DNA of 64,000 bases from contig NZ_JBDJAW010000006.1 in the NCBI RefSeq assembly GCF_039649665.1, positions 62,001 through 126,000 on the forward strand, in the 5' to 3' direction. Below the pieces are notes generated by a model that worked only from the letters and a program-made list of their open reading frames with translations, was not told where the DNA came from and did no database searches. The DNA is from Microbispora sp. ZYX-F-249 (GTDB lineage Bacteria; Actinomycetota; Actinomycetes; Streptosporangiales; Streptosporangiaceae). Shown one piece after another: positions 42,622 through 51,658 of the stretch; position 1 is the stretch's first letter, and each line of letters starts with the position of its first letter. Made by a program: the position numbers and the translations under genes.

Positions 42622-44709
42622 GTGAGAGATCTGCCGGGCTTCGACGCCTTCGCCGCCGACCAGGCCGGGCCGCTCGCCCGTACGGCCCTGTCGCTGACGG
42701 GAGACCCGGCGGCCGCCCGCGCGCTCGTGGTGACCGCGCTCTCGGCCGTCGCGGCCAGGTGGAGCGCCGTGCGCTGGTCGTTCCCCGCCCATGCCGCCCG
42801 TGAGGCGCTCTACCGCTCCTACCTGAATCGGGCCCACCCGAAGCGCCCGCGAGCCCGCCGGGCCGCAGGCGGGCACGGCACGCATCCGTCCGTCCCCCTC
42901 GGCGCGGACGCGGCGGCTCTCCTGGACGCGCTGACCGCGCTGACGCCGCGCCGGCGCGCCCTGGTCGTGGCCTGCTTCCAGGACGGGCACTCCACCTGGC
43001 AGGCGGCCGGCCTGTGCCGGATGGACGCGGGACCGGCCAAGACCGAGACCGTGCTCGCGGTCGCCGAGCTCCGCGATCGCCTTCCCGCCTCGTTCGTCGA
43101 CGGGACGGCGCCGGACCCCGGAACCGGGGACGCGGACGGCGGCACCGGCGGCACCGGCGATGCTGGCGGCGCGGCGACCGGCCCTTCGCCCGCCTCGTGG
43201 CCGGCACCGTGGCCGGCGCCGTCGGACACAGCCCCCTCCTCGCCCGGCGCCCGGATCTCGTGGTCGCAGACCGTCCGGCCCTCGCCGGCCTCCTGGGCTC
43301 CGCCGTCGGATGCGGCCGCCTCCTTCCGCGGCCCCTGGGCCCCGCCGTACGAGGCGGGACAGGGCTCGGCAGCACCGGACCGGACCGCGGCGTACCACGC
43401 CACGCCCTTGCCGCACACGGCGCCGTCGGTGCCCGCCCCCACGGCGGGGAGCACCCTCGCGGACGAACGGGACGACGACCCGTGGGCAGCCGCGCTGCGC
43501 AGGGAGCTGGCCGCCCTGTCCGCGGCGATGCCCGCGCTCGACCCCCTCCCGCTCGCCGCCGAGGCCGCGCGGGCCGGCCGGCTGCGCGGGACACGGCGCC
43601 GCGCCCTGGTCACCGGCATGAGCGTCACGCTCGCCGCCCTGGTCGTCGTCCCCCTCGCCTTCGCCGCGGCGGGCCTGGCCGAGCGCGCGACACGCGACGC
43701 GGGCTCCCCCGGCTCCCCGGCGTCCCCGGACGTGAGCGCGACGATCCCCGGCCCGCTGCCCGCCTCCCTGCCCGGCCCCGTACGCTTCGCCTACCGGGGA
43801 TATTGCACAAGGGACGACTGGGACCCTGTCACCGAGAAGTTCGCGGACAACGGCTGTGACCAGTGGCGGGTGGTGACGGCCACGGGCGAGCAGTGGCGCG
43901 TGGCGGACGTGGCCCCCGATCTCAGCGACGGCTGGCAGCCCCTCATGGCGATCAGCAGGGACGGCAACCGCGTGGCCTACTTCAGCGATGCGTCGTCCGA
44001 CTTCGTCGTTTTCGACCTGCTCGACACCACGGCGAAGAGGACCGGGATGGTCCCGCTCATCGAGGAGGTGTCGCGGGGGGCCTCCCACCTCGTCATCTCA
44101 CCCCGCGGACGGTGGATGGCCGCCGATTTCGGCCCGGCCGCCGAAGCGATCGCCCCACGTGTGCAGAGCCTCACCGACTACCGGGTCTCGACGCTGCCGC
44201 GCCGGATGCGCGTCCTGGCGGTCGGGGACGACGGCACGGTGACGGGCACGGCGACGTGGGACACCGACGCGGCTCCCGGCCGGATCAGCACCACCGTCCT
44301 GCTGCGCGTGCGGCCGGACGGGCGGACGCTGAGCCGCGTGCCGATCGACGCGGCGCTGTTCGAGGCCGGCGCCGCCGTCTCCCCGGACGGCCGCACCGTC
44401 GCCGTGGCGGCCGAGCGCGCCCATCCGCGCGAGGACGACCACGGCCTGCTGGCCACTCTCGACACCGCCACCGGCCGGGTGCTCACCCGGCATGAGGCGG
44501 CGCTTCCCGAGGACGCGCACGTGGTCGCCGTACGCGGCTGGGCGAGCGCCCGCGAAGTCATCGTCGAGGCGGAGCGGCCCGGCGAGGACGAGTACGAGGA
44601 GGAATACTCCCTCCACGCCGTCGACGTGCGCACCGGGGCCGCGAGGCCCATCGACACGGACGAGGCGGGCGGCGTGCCCGACCTGTGGGTGCCCGGCGCG
44701 CTGCGCTGA
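42622..44709 (+). CDS. Sigma-factor-like protein fused to a membrane helix and extracellular propeller-like domain
   Basis: About 695 residues from the GTG at 42622 (GGGGAG 5 bases before; a second GTG is adjacent). Residues 1-75 resemble region 2 of SigE-family ECF sigma factors (FDAFAADQAGPLARTALSLTGD), and 95-150 a degraded region 4 (LTALTPRRRALVVACFQDG). A Pro/Ser-rich linker, a membrane helix (about 330-352, VTLAALVVVPLAFAAAGL) and an extracellular part of about 330 residues follow; this has repeated blade-like segments (GWQPLMAISRDGNRVAYFS, AVSPDGRTVAVAAE). It is probably a membrane-tethered regulator or signal sensor. The HTH is poor, so DNA binding is uncertain. Confidence 0.75.
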   Translation: MRDLPGFDAFAADQAGPLARTALSLTGDPAAARALVVTALSAVAARWSAVRWSFPAHAAREALYRSYLNRAHPKRPRARRAAGGHGTHPSVPLGADAAALLDALTALTPRRRALVVACFQDGHSTWQAAGLCRMDAGPAKTETVLAVAELRDRLPASFVDGTAPDPGTGDADGGTGGTGDAGGAATGPSPASWPAPWPAPSDTAPSSPGARISWSQTVRPSPASWAPPSDAAASFRGPWAPPYEAGQGSAAPDRTAAYHATPLPHTAPSVPAPTAGSTLADERDDDPWAAALRRELAALSAAMPALDPLPLAAEAARAGRLRGTRRRALVTGMSVTLAALVVVPLAFAAAGLAERATRDAGSPGSPASPDVSATIPGPLPASLPGPVRFAYRGYCTRDDWDPVTEKFADNGCDQWRVVTATGEQWRVADVAPDLSDGWQPLMAISRDGNRVAYFSDASSDFVVFDLLDTTAKRTGMVPLIEEVSRGASHLVISPRGRWMAADFGPAAEAIAPRVQSLTDYRVSTLPRRMRVLAVGDDGTVTGTATWDTDAAPGRISTTVLLRVRPDGRTLSRVPIDAALFEAGAAVSPDGRTVAVAAERAHPREDDHGLLATLDTATGRVLTRHEAALPEDAHVVAVRGWASAREVIVEAERPGEDEYEEEYSLHAVDVRTGAARPIDTDEAGGVPDLWVPGALR

Positions 44710-44766
44710 CCCCCGCGTCCCCGCGCCGCGCCCGCCTTCCTCCCCCGCGCTGCGCGGACAAGGGAA

Positions 44767-44795
44767 AGGGGCGCCCCGGTGACCGGGACGCCCCT
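44767..44795. terminator. Hairpin terminator between convergent genes
   Basis: AGGGGCGCCCCGGT and ACCGGGACGCCCCT pair with one mismatch around a very short loop, between the sigma-like gene and the convergent MFS gene. Confidence 0.75.
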
Positions 44796-44812
44796 CCGGA
44801 CCGGTGGACGGG

Positions 44813-46231
44813 TCAGACCATCTCCAGCACCGGTTCCTCCCGTGCCTCGACCGGCTGCCGCCTGAACCGGAGCCCGGTGAGGGCGACGGCCAGGCCGACA
44901 AGGGCGAACCCGGCCGAGACCACGATCGCGGCACGGAACCGGGCGATCGGGTCGCCGCCGTCCGCCCCCGAGGTCAGGACGGCGGTGACGATCGCCAGCA
45001 CCACTGCTCCGCCGACCTGGCCGGAGGTGTTCAGCAGGCCCGAGGCGAGCCCCTGCTCCTCGTCGTCCACTCCGGCGGTCGCCTGGATGTTGAGCGAGGG
45101 GAACGACAGCGCGAACGCGATGCCCAGCAGGACCATGCCCGGCAGCACCATCGTGAGCAGCTCGGGGTGGAGATCCACCCGCAGGAACATCGCGTACCCC
45201 GCGAGCAGCGCCACCGAGCCCACCACGATCAGCCGCGCGGTGCCGAAGCGGTCGGCGAACCCGCCCATCTTGGTCGAACTGACCGCGACCAGCAGCCCGG
45301 ACGGCAGGAACGCGAGAGCGGTCTCCAGGGCGCTCCAGCCCAGCAGGTTCTGGAAGTACTGCATCGCCACGAACTGGAAGCCGACGTACGACCCGAACAG
45401 GATGACCAAGCCGATGTTGGCCCGGACGAGCGGCGCGGAGCGCAGGATGCCGAGCCGGACCAGCGGGTGCCGAACCCGGCGCTCCAGCCAGACGAACAGC
45501 CCGATCAGGGCGGCGGCCCCGGCGAGCGACAGTACGGTGCGCACCACGCTCACCTTGGGCGCCTCCACCACGGCGAAGACCAGGAGAAGCATGGCCGCCG
45601 TGATGGTGGCGGCGCCGAGGAGGTCATGGCCGCCCTCGCCGCGCTCCTCGCCCCGATCGAGGAGCCGCGCCCCGGCCGCCAGAGCGATGATCGCGACAGG
45701 CACCGGCATGAAGAACGTCCAGCGCCATCCGATCTCGGTGAGCAGGCCGGACAGAACCAGCCCGAGCGAGAACCCGCTGGCGCCGCAGGCGGTGAAGATG
45801 CTCAGAGCCCGGTTGCGGGCGGGGCCCTCGGCGAAGGTCGTGGTGATGATGGACAGCGCGGCGGGCGCGGTGAACGCGGCGCTGACGCCCTTGACGAAGC
45901 GGGCCGCGATCAGCAGCGTCCCGTCGCTCATCAGCCCGCCGAGCAGCGAGGCGACCGCGAAGACGGCCAGGGCCGACAGGAACACCCGGCGGCGCCCGAG
46001 CAGATCGGCGGTCCGGCCCCCGAGCAGCAGCAGACCGCCGTATCCCAGCACGTAGCCGCTCACCACCCACTGGAGTGACGAGGTGGACATCCCGAGATCA
46101 GCCTGGATGGACGGGAGCGCCACCCCGACCATCGACACGTCGAGGGCGTCGAGGAACACGACGGCGCAGAGGACGGTGAGAGCACCCCACAGGCGGGCCC
46201 CCCAGCGCTCGTCCTGAGTGGAGGAAGTCAT
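44813..46231 (-). CDS. MFS drug exporter, DHA2 (14-helix) family
   Basis: About 472 residues from the ATG at 46231; upstream in-frame starts (46258) exist. Fourteen helices are predicted. The motif A region is GGRTADLLGRRRVF (near 70), and motif C-like glycines follow (CGASGFSLGLVLSGLL). The first helix holds DALDVSMVGVALPSI, typical of EmrB/QacA exporters. Divergent from a MarR gene, with TGCA-type operator repeats between, so drug-induced efflux is likely. The substrate is unknown. Confidence 0.9.
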   Translation of the reverse strand: MTSSTQDERWGARLWGALTVLCAVVFLDALDVSMVGVALPSIQADLGMSTSSLQWVVSGYVLGYGGLLLLGGRTADLLGRRRVFLSALAVFAVASLLGGLMSDGTLLIAARFVKGVSAAFTAPAALSIITTTFAEGPARNRALSIFTACGASGFSLGLVLSGLLTEIGWRWTFFMPVPVAIIALAAGARLLDRGEERGEGGHDLLGAATITAAMLLLVFAVVEAPKVSVVRTVLSLAGAAALIGLFVWLERRVRHPLVRLGILRSAPLVRANIGLVILFGSYVGFQFVAMQYFQNLLGWSALETALAFLPSGLLVAVSSTKMGGFADRFGTARLIVVGSVALLAGYAMFLRVDLHPELLTMVLPGMVLLGIAFALSFPSLNIQATAGVDDEEQGLASGLLNTSGQVGGAVVLAIVTAVLTSGADGGDPIARFRAAIVVSAGFALVGLAVALTGLRFRRQPVEAREEPVLEMV

Positions 46232-46246
46232 GGCAAGGGAAGTTAC

Positions 46247-46302
46247 ATGCACATGCATTCAATGCACAAGCAATTAATGCGTTTGCATCTATTGCGTACG
46301 CA
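46247..46302. promoter_or_regulatory. TGCA/TGCG repeat array in the MFS-MarR intergenic region
   Basis: Within 56 bases, TGCA or TGCG cores occur at 46248, 46254, 46263, 46278, 46284 and 46294, the last within a perfect 10-base palindrome TGCGTACGCA (46293-46302). The stretch is AT-richer than its surroundings and lies between the divergent exporter and MarR genes. It is a candidate MarR operator with promoters of both genes. Confidence 0.55.
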
Positions 46303-46334
46303 TGGTATGGTCGCGCGAAGAAAGGCGGTCTCAT

Positions 46335-46793
46335 GTGAACGACACCGACACCGGCTTCGTGGTCATGGCCTGGCGCGAACTGCTCGCCCGGTACTCCGAG
46401 GTGTCGTGCGCGCTGGAGCGGGAGCTGAGCGACAGGCACGGGCTCGGCGTGAGCGAGTTCGAGGTGCTGGAGCGCCTGGTGGAGACGCAGTCGCCCTGCG
46501 CGGAGCCGGGGGCGGCCAAGTTCCGCGTGCAGGAGCTCGCCGGCCAGGTACACCTGAGCCAGAGCGCGCTGTCGCGCCTCATCGCCCGGCTGGAACGCGA
46601 AGGGCTGGTCGCCCGCGCGATGTGCGAGGCGGACAGGCGCGGGGTGTTCGTCCACATCACCGAGGAAGGCCGGCGGCGGCACGCGGAGGCGATCCCCACC
46701 CATCGGGCCGTCCTGTCCGCGCACCTGTTCCCGCACCTCGTGAACGCCGGCTACGCGCCTCCCGTCCCGGACGACGCGCCCCGCCCCGCCTGA
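46335..46793 (+). CDS. MarR family transcriptional regulator
   Basis: About 152 residues from the GTG at 46335 (AAAGGCGG upstream). It has the MarR winged helix: LGVSEFEVLERLVET, QELAGQVHLSQSALSRLIARLEREGLV and the wing CEADRRGVFVHITEEGRRR. Dimerisation helices flank it. Divergent from a 14-helix drug exporter, which it probably represses; binding of the drug or a related compound would release it. The C-terminus is Pro-rich. Confidence 0.92.
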   Translation: MNDTDTGFVVMAWRELLARYSEVSCALERELSDRHGLGVSEFEVLERLVETQSPCAEPGAAKFRVQELAGQVHLSQSALSRLIARLEREGLVARAMCEADRRGVFVHITEEGRRRHAEAIPTHRAVLSAHLFPHLVNAGYAPPVPDDAPRPA

Positions 46794-46825
46794 TGGAAGC
46801 GCCTCCTGACCGAAGCGCCGGACGG

Positions 46826-47644
46826 TCAGGAGGGGCGGAGGGGGACACCGTCGGGGTCGGCGAGCAGGCCGTCCGCCGCGACGCGCGCCCCGGCGGCCAC
46901 AAGCCGCGCCGCCTCCTTCTCCGGATCCTCGACGGCGACGGCGATGTGCCGGAAGCCGTGCCGGCCCGGATCGGGGGTCCACGGGCTCGCGGTCGTCGGG
47001 GCGGTGAACGTGAACACCTCCAGAACCGCGTCCCCGGCCAGCAGATAGGTGATCAGGAAGCCCCGGGGGTCCTGGTCCTGCGTTATCTGGCCGATCACCT
47101 CGTAGCCGAGCGTGTCCCGGTAGAAGGCCAGCGCCGTGCCGAGATCGGCGGACGTGACCGCCACGTGGTCGAAGACCGGCGGCGCCGTACGCGGCCTGGC
47201 CAGGGCGGCCAGCCGTTCCCGCTCGGCGAGTTCGGGCGAGGCGACCCGGTGATACCGGAGGTGGTTGTCGGTGATCTCCAGATGGGTGCCGTCCGGGTCC
47301 TGGAAGAACGCGATGCGCACGCCGCCGACCGCGTCGAGCGGCGGCAGCGTGAAGGGCACGCCGGCGTCACGGACGCGCTCCGCCCGCAGGTCGACGTCGC
47401 CGACCTTGAAGCCGATGTGCCGGATGCCGCGCTGGAGGTCGTCGTTCACCCAGCCGCCGAGATCGCCGTCGCCCGTCTCGACCAGCTTGAGCAGCACGGA
47501 CCCCGCCGGCAGCCAGGCGACACCCGGGCTTGCGGCCGGCCCCTCGGCGGGGGTGAGATCCAGCAGATCCCGGTAGAAGTCGAGCGAGCGGGCCAGGTCG
47601 GCGACGCCGATCTCGACATGCCGGATACCCCGCTGATCGGACAT
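46826..47644 (-). CDS. Two-domain VOC (glyoxalase/dioxygenase) protein
   Basis: About 272 residues from the ATG at 47644 (GGGGAGAG upstream). Two VOC modules: the first (1-130) begins IRHVEIGVADLARSLDFYRDLLDL, the second (145-270) begins FDHVAVTSADLGTALAFYRDTLGY. His and Glu residues at the strand starts could bind metal (RHVEIGV, THLEITD, DHVAVTS). The pattern suits an extradiol dioxygenase or lactoylglutathione-lyase-like enzyme; which one is not clear. Neighbours are an MFS gene and a MarR gene. Confidence 0.82.
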   Translation of the reverse strand: MSDQRGIRHVEIGVADLARSLDFYRDLLDLTPAEGPAASPGVAWLPAGSVLLKLVETGDGDLGGWVNDDLQRGIRHIGFKVGDVDLRAERVRDAGVPFTLPPLDAVGGVRIAFFQDPDGTHLEITDNHLRYHRVASPELAERERLAALARPRTAPPVFDHVAVTSADLGTALAFYRDTLGYEVIGQITQDQDPRGFLITYLLAGDAVLEVFTFTAPTTASPWTPDPGRHGFRHIAVAVEDPEKEAARLVAAGARVAADGLLADPDGVPLRPS

Positions 47645-47716
47645 GGCTCTCCCCTCTGCGCGTCCGGCCGGTCCGGCACGGCACGACAACCCTGGCATAC
47701 CGCCTCGTACGACCGA

Positions 47717-48943
47717 TCACGCCGCCCTGCCGGCAGGCGCGGAGGAGCGGGCCTCCACGGCCGCGCCGGCCCGCAGCCCGGGCGCCAGCGCGAGGGTGAC
47801 CGCGACGGAGGCCACCGCCATCACGCCCATGGCGGCCGCGGCCGAGGTGACCTGGGCCACCGCCCCCGCGATCGCCGCGCCGACCCCCTGCATGGTGAGC
47901 ACGCCGGACGACTGCAGCCCGAGCGCCTGCCCGCTCATCTCCTCCGGGGTGACGGCCATGAGACGTTCCTGGAGCAGCAGGCCGGCCGAGTATCCGGCCG
48001 AGGCGAGCACGACGGCGGCGACCGCGACCGGCGGGGACGGGTGGACGAGGAAGACCAGGTACGGCACGGCGAGCAGCAGCCGCAGCGGAGCGCTCAGCCG
48101 CTCGCGCCACCGCTTCGGGACGAACCGCCCCATCAGCGTGTCACCGGTGAGCATCCCGGCGGCGGCGCAGGCGAACAGCAGCCCCGCGTTTGAGGCGTCG
48201 TAGGCGACGTACAACGACTCACATCCGACGATCAGGCCGTTCGGCACCCAGAGAGCCAGGTACAGCCGGCGGCGCTCCCCCGACGACCAGAGGGCGCGGT
48301 TGGTCCTCCAGGTCTGCGCGGGCGAGGGCCGCCCCTGGGCGCGGGGCGGGCGGGCGGTGAGTCCCCACCGGGCCACGATCGCCGCGACGAGATACAACCC
48401 CGCCGCCGTCAGCAGGGTGCCGCGGGGCGACAACGCGGTCATGAGCGCACCCCCGGCGACGAATCCGATGATCTGCTGCACGCCGACCGACATGCCGAGC
48501 ACCGATCGGCCGAGCAGATAGCCGTCCTTGGGCAGGATCTCGTTGAGCAGCCCGAACCGGACCCCGCCGCCGAGCGAGGCGGCGAGCCCGATGCCGAGGA
48601 CGACGGCGAACACCGCCCACAGCGGCAGGCCGGGTAGCGCGAGCACGACCGTGCCGGCGGAGAAGACCAGCGCCAGGCCCGTCAGCGCGGCGCGCGGAGG
48701 CAGCCGGTCGGCGGCCGACAGCAGCACGGTCGCCCCGAGCACCTGCGCGAAGGACCCGCCGAACATGCTCAGGGCCGACAGCAGCGGCGACCGCGTCGTC
48801 CCGTACACGAGCGTGCCGAGCGCCAGGCCGCTCACGGTCGAGGCCGCCACCTGCGCTGACGTCACGGTGAACAGCGGCGTGTACTCGGGGGTACGGAAGA
48901 GGTCCCGGTAAGTGCGCATGACGGGAGCTTCGACGACCTTCAT
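47717..48943 (-). CDS. MFS transporter, ArsR-linked
   Basis: About 408 residues from the ATG at 48943; an ATG eight codons later is also possible. Twelve helices, with motif A spread around SAADRLPPRAAL (near 85). The sequence fits the drug-efflux-like MFS group often encoded beside ArsR-type regulators. It is divergent from the DUF5937/ArsR gene at 48978, and the 34-bp gap carries most of an 8-base perfect inverted repeat, so both genes are probably controlled by that regulator. Confidence 0.87.
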   Translation of the reverse strand: MKVVEAPVMRTYRDLFRTPEYTPLFTVTSAQVAASTVSGLALGTLVYGTTRSPLLSALSMFGGSFAQVLGATVLLSAADRLPPRAALTGLALVFSAGTVVLALPGLPLWAVFAVVLGIGLAASLGGGVRFGLLNEILPKDGYLLGRSVLGMSVGVQQIIGFVAGGALMTALSPRGTLLTAAGLYLVAAIVARWGLTARPPRAQGRPSPAQTWRTNRALWSSGERRRLYLALWVPNGLIVGCESLYVAYDASNAGLLFACAAAGMLTGDTLMGRFVPKRWRERLSAPLRLLLAVPYLVFLVHPSPPVAVAAVVLASAGYSAGLLLQERLMAVTPEEMSGQALGLQSSGVLTMQGVGAAIAGAVAQVTSAAAAMGVMAVASVAVTLALAPGLRAGAAVEARSSAPAGRAA

Positions 48944-48956
48944 GTGCCGCCGGTAT

Positions 48957-48978
48957 TGTTTCGCGCGGAGGCGAAACA
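48957..48978. promoter_or_regulatory. Perfect palindrome overlapping RBS and start codon (candidate ArsR operator)
   Basis: TGTTTCGC - GCGGAG - GCGAAACA: 8-base arms, 6-base spacer. The last base is the A of the regulator's ATG, and GGAGG of its RBS (48967-48971) lies in the spacer. A repressor bound here would block its own gene and probably the divergent MFS gene. Confidence 0.7.
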
Positions 48979-49982
48979 TGGGCTGGTGGCTGGTCAACGC
49001 CGACACACTCGCGGAGAGCCGGTTCGTCATCTCCCCGCTCGCCGAGGCCACCGCCTGCCTCTGGACGCTGGAGAAGGCGTCGGCGGCGCATCCGGGCGAG
49101 CGGGAGTGGCTCGACGAGCACCTGCCCGCCTACCGGGCCCGCCTGGCCGCCGACCCGGTCACGGCGCTGCTGCTGAAGGCCGCGCGGGGACGCAACTGGA
49201 CCGCCGACTTCCTCACGCCCGCTCCGACCGGCGAGGGCGAGCCCGCCTTCGCCGAAGAGCTGGCCCGTGTCCGCGCGACGCCGCCCGAGACCGCGCACGC
49301 CGACATCGAGGTGGCGCTGCGCGGCCCGCTGCCGGAGCAGCTGCGCCGTCCCGACCTGCCCGAACGCGCGGCCGGCCTGTTGGAGTGGGTGTGGACGCGC
49401 ACGGTGCTGCCCGACTGGCCGCGCCGCCGTCGGGTCGCGGAGGCCGACATCGTCGCCCGCGTGGGCCGCATGAGCCAGGGCGGCTGGGCCGCCGTCCTGG
49501 ACGACATGCGCACGGGCATGCGCTGGCTCGGCGGCAACCGGCTGCAGATCAACACCTACGACTACCCGCCGAGGCGGATCGGCGGGGCCAGGCTGATGTT
49601 CGTTCCCGTCACCCCCCGCCAGGCATGGACCGCCTGGACGGCGGGCCGGCACTACGCCCTGGTCTATCCCTGCTCGGGAGCGCTGGCCGAGCCCGGCCGT
49701 GCGCCGGTGCCCGAGGCGCTCGGCAGGCTGCTCGGCCCGGCGCGGGCGCGGGTGCTCGTGCTGCTCGCCGCGCCGAAGAGCACGACGCACCTCGTGGCGC
49801 TGACCGATCAGGGGCTGGGGTCGGTGGGCCGCCACCTCAAGGTGCTCCTCGACGCCGGTCTCGTACGGCGTCGCCGGGCCGGACGATCGGTCCTGTACTA
49901 CCGCACGCCCCTCGGCGACGCCCTCGCGGCGAGCGACGCGGACGCGCGCGCTGCTCGCCCTCCGCCGACGCTCAGGCCGTGA
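48978..49982 (+). CDS. ArsR-type winged-helix regulator with N-terminal DUF5937-like domain
   Basis: About 334 residues from the ATG at 48978. The N-terminal 240 residues are helical, with SRFVISPLAEATACLWTLEK at the start, as in actinobacterial regulators with a DUF5937 domain. The C-terminal 80 residues form an ArsR winged helix: PARARVLVLLAAPKSTTHLVALTDQGLGSVGRHLKVLLDAGLV, then RRAGRSVLYYRT. No metal-binding Cys motif is seen. It probably represses itself and the divergent MFS gene. The last 11 bases overlap the convergent deoA gene. Confidence 0.85.
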   Translation: MGWWLVNADTLAESRFVISPLAEATACLWTLEKASAAHPGEREWLDEHLPAYRARLAADPVTALLLKAARGRNWTADFLTPAPTGEGEPAFAEELARVRATPPETAHADIEVALRGPLPEQLRRPDLPERAAGLLEWVWTRTVLPDWPRRRRVAEADIVARVGRMSQGGWAAVLDDMRTGMRWLGGNRLQINTYDYPPRRIGGARLMFVPVTPRQAWTAWTAGRHYALVYPCSGALAEPGRAPVPEALGRLLGPARARVLVLLAAPKSTTHLVALTDQGLGSVGRHLKVLLDAGLVRRRRAGRSVLYYRTPLGDALAASDADARAARPPPTLRP

Positions 49983-51258
49983 TGCGGTCGATCACCAGCG
50001 GCAGCAGGTCCGCGCCACCGTCCTCACCGATCTCGTACGCCCCCTCGAGAGCCTGGAGGGCCCGGTCGAACCGGCCGGCCTCGTCGGCGTACAGGGTCAT
50101 CAGCGGCGTGCCCTCGCGTACGGCATCGCCCGGCTTGGCGTGCAGGACGACGCCCGCGCCCGCCGACACCGGGTCCTCCTTGCGGGCCCGCCCGGCCCCG
50201 AGGCGCCAGGCCGCCAGGCCGACCTTGAGCGCGTCGAGCGTGCGCAGCGTGCCCGAGGCGGGAGCGGTGACCACGGCCGACTCGGCGGCCTTCGGCAGCG
50301 GCGCGTCCGGGTCGCCGCCCTGCGCGGCGATCATCCGCCGCCAGGCGTCCATCGCCGAGCCGTCCTTCAGCGCCTCCTCGGGGTCCCTGGCGTCCGGCAC
50401 CCCGGCGGCCTCCAGCATCTCCCGCGCCAGCCGCACGGTGAGCTCCACCACGTCGGCGGGGCCGCCGCCGGCGAGCACCTCGAGTGACTCCTCGACCTCC
50501 AGCGCGTTGCCGACCTTGAGACCGAGCGGCCGGTCCATCGCGGTCAGCAGGGCGACCGTGCGTACTCCGGCGTCGGTGCCGAGCTCGACCATCGTCCGGG
50601 CCAGCTCGCGGGCGTCGTCCACGTTCCTCATGAACGCGCCCGAGCCGGCCTTCACGTCGAGCACGAGCGAGCCGGTGCCCTCGGCGATCTTCTTCGACAT
50701 GATCGAGGACGCGATGAGAGGGATCGACTCGACCGTGCCGGTGACGTCCCGCAGCGCGTAGAGCTTCTTGTCGGCCGGGGCGAGGCCCGCGCCCGCCGCG
50801 CACACGACCGCCCCGGCCGAGCGGATCACATCGAGCATCTCGTCGTTCGACAGGGACGCCCGCCAGCCGGGGATCGACTCCAGCTTGTCCAGCGTGCCGC
50901 CGGTGTGCCCGAGGCCGCGCCCGGACAACTGCGGCACGTACGCGCCGCAGGCGGCGACGAGCGGGGCCAGCGGCAGGGTGATCTTGTCGCCGACCCCTCC
51001 GGTGGAGTGCTTGTCGGCGGTGGGCCGGTCCAGGGAAGACCAGTCCATCCGCTCCCCCGACCTGATCATGGCCTGGGTCCAGTCCGCGATCTCCCTGCGG
51101 TTCATGCCGTTGAGCAGGATCGCCATCAGCAGCGCCGACATCTGCTCGTCGGCCACCTCGCCCCGCGTGTACGCGTCGATCACCCAGTCGATCTGGGCGG
51201 TCGACAGCTCACCGCGGTCGCGCTTGGCGATGATGACCTCGATCGCGTCGAACCCCAC
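49972..51258 (-). CDS. deoA: Thymidine phosphorylase
   Basis: A 428-residue enzyme with GTG start (GGGGAA upstream). Family motifs: DKHSTGGVGDKITLPLAPL (near 83), GRGLGHTGGTLDKLESIPG (phosphate and pyrimidine site, near 113), DVTGTVESIPLI and DVKAGSGAFM (near 200). It splits thymidine or deoxyuridine into base and deoxyribose-1-phosphate. It is the last gene of the nucleoside operon, 10 bp after cdd, so cytidine deamination feeds it. The C-terminal beta/alpha domain is complete. Confidence 0.95.
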   Translation of the reverse strand: MGFDAIEVIIAKRDRGELSTAQIDWVIDAYTRGEVADEQMSALLMAILLNGMNRREIADWTQAMIRSGERMDWSSLDRPTADKHSTGGVGDKITLPLAPLVAACGAYVPQLSGRGLGHTGGTLDKLESIPGWRASLSNDEMLDVIRSAGAVVCAAGAGLAPADKKLYALRDVTGTVESIPLIASSIMSKKIAEGTGSLVLDVKAGSGAFMRNVDDARELARTMVELGTDAGVRTVALLTAMDRPLGLKVGNALEVEESLEVLAGGGPADVVELTVRLAREMLEAAGVPDARDPEEALKDGSAMDAWRRMIAAQGGDPDAPLPKAAESAVVTAPASGTLRTLDALKVGLAAWRLGAGRARKEDPVSAGAGVVLHAKPGDAVREGTPLMTLYADEAGRFDRALQALEGAYEIGEDGGADLLPLVIDRITA

Positions 51259-51268
51259 ACTTCCCCCT

Positions 51269-51658
51269 TTATCGCGACAGATCCTCGGGGCCGAAGGCGA
51301 ACGGCAGGAAATCGGCCATCCGCATCGGCCCGTCAGGCGTCTCCACCAGCAGGTCCCGCCCGCCGTGCTCGAACAGCAGCTGGCGGCAGCGGCCGCACGG
51401 CATCAGCAGCTCGCCGTGGCCGTCCACACAGGTGAAGGCCACCAGCCGGCCGCCGCCGCTCGCGTACAGCGCCGAGACGAGCCCGCACTCGGCGCACAGC
51501 CCCACGCCGTACGACGCGTTCTCCACGTTGCAGCCGGTCACGACCCGGCCGTCGTCGACGAGCGCCGCCGCGCCCACGGGAAACTTCGAGTACGGCGCGT
51601 ACGCGTGGGTCATGGCCTCGCGGGCCGCGACCCGCAGCGCCTCCCAGTCGATGCTCAT
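51269..51658 (-). CDS. cdd: Cytidine deaminase
   Basis: A 129-residue enzyme from the ATG at 51658. Zinc site: CNVENASYG and LCAECGLVSAL (C-A-E), with the PCGRCRQLL pair of Cys near residue 90. This is the homotetrameric short form. The start overlaps the permease stop by 4 bp (ATGA), and deoA follows after 10 bp. It turns imported cytidine and deoxycytidine to uridine and deoxyuridine. Confidence 0.95.
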   Translation of the reverse strand: MSIDWEALRVAAREAMTHAYAPYSKFPVGAAALVDDGRVVTGCNVENASYGVGLCAECGLVSALYASGGGRLVAFTCVDGHGELLMPCGRCRQLLFEHGGRDLLVETPDGPMRMADFLPFAFGPEDLSR

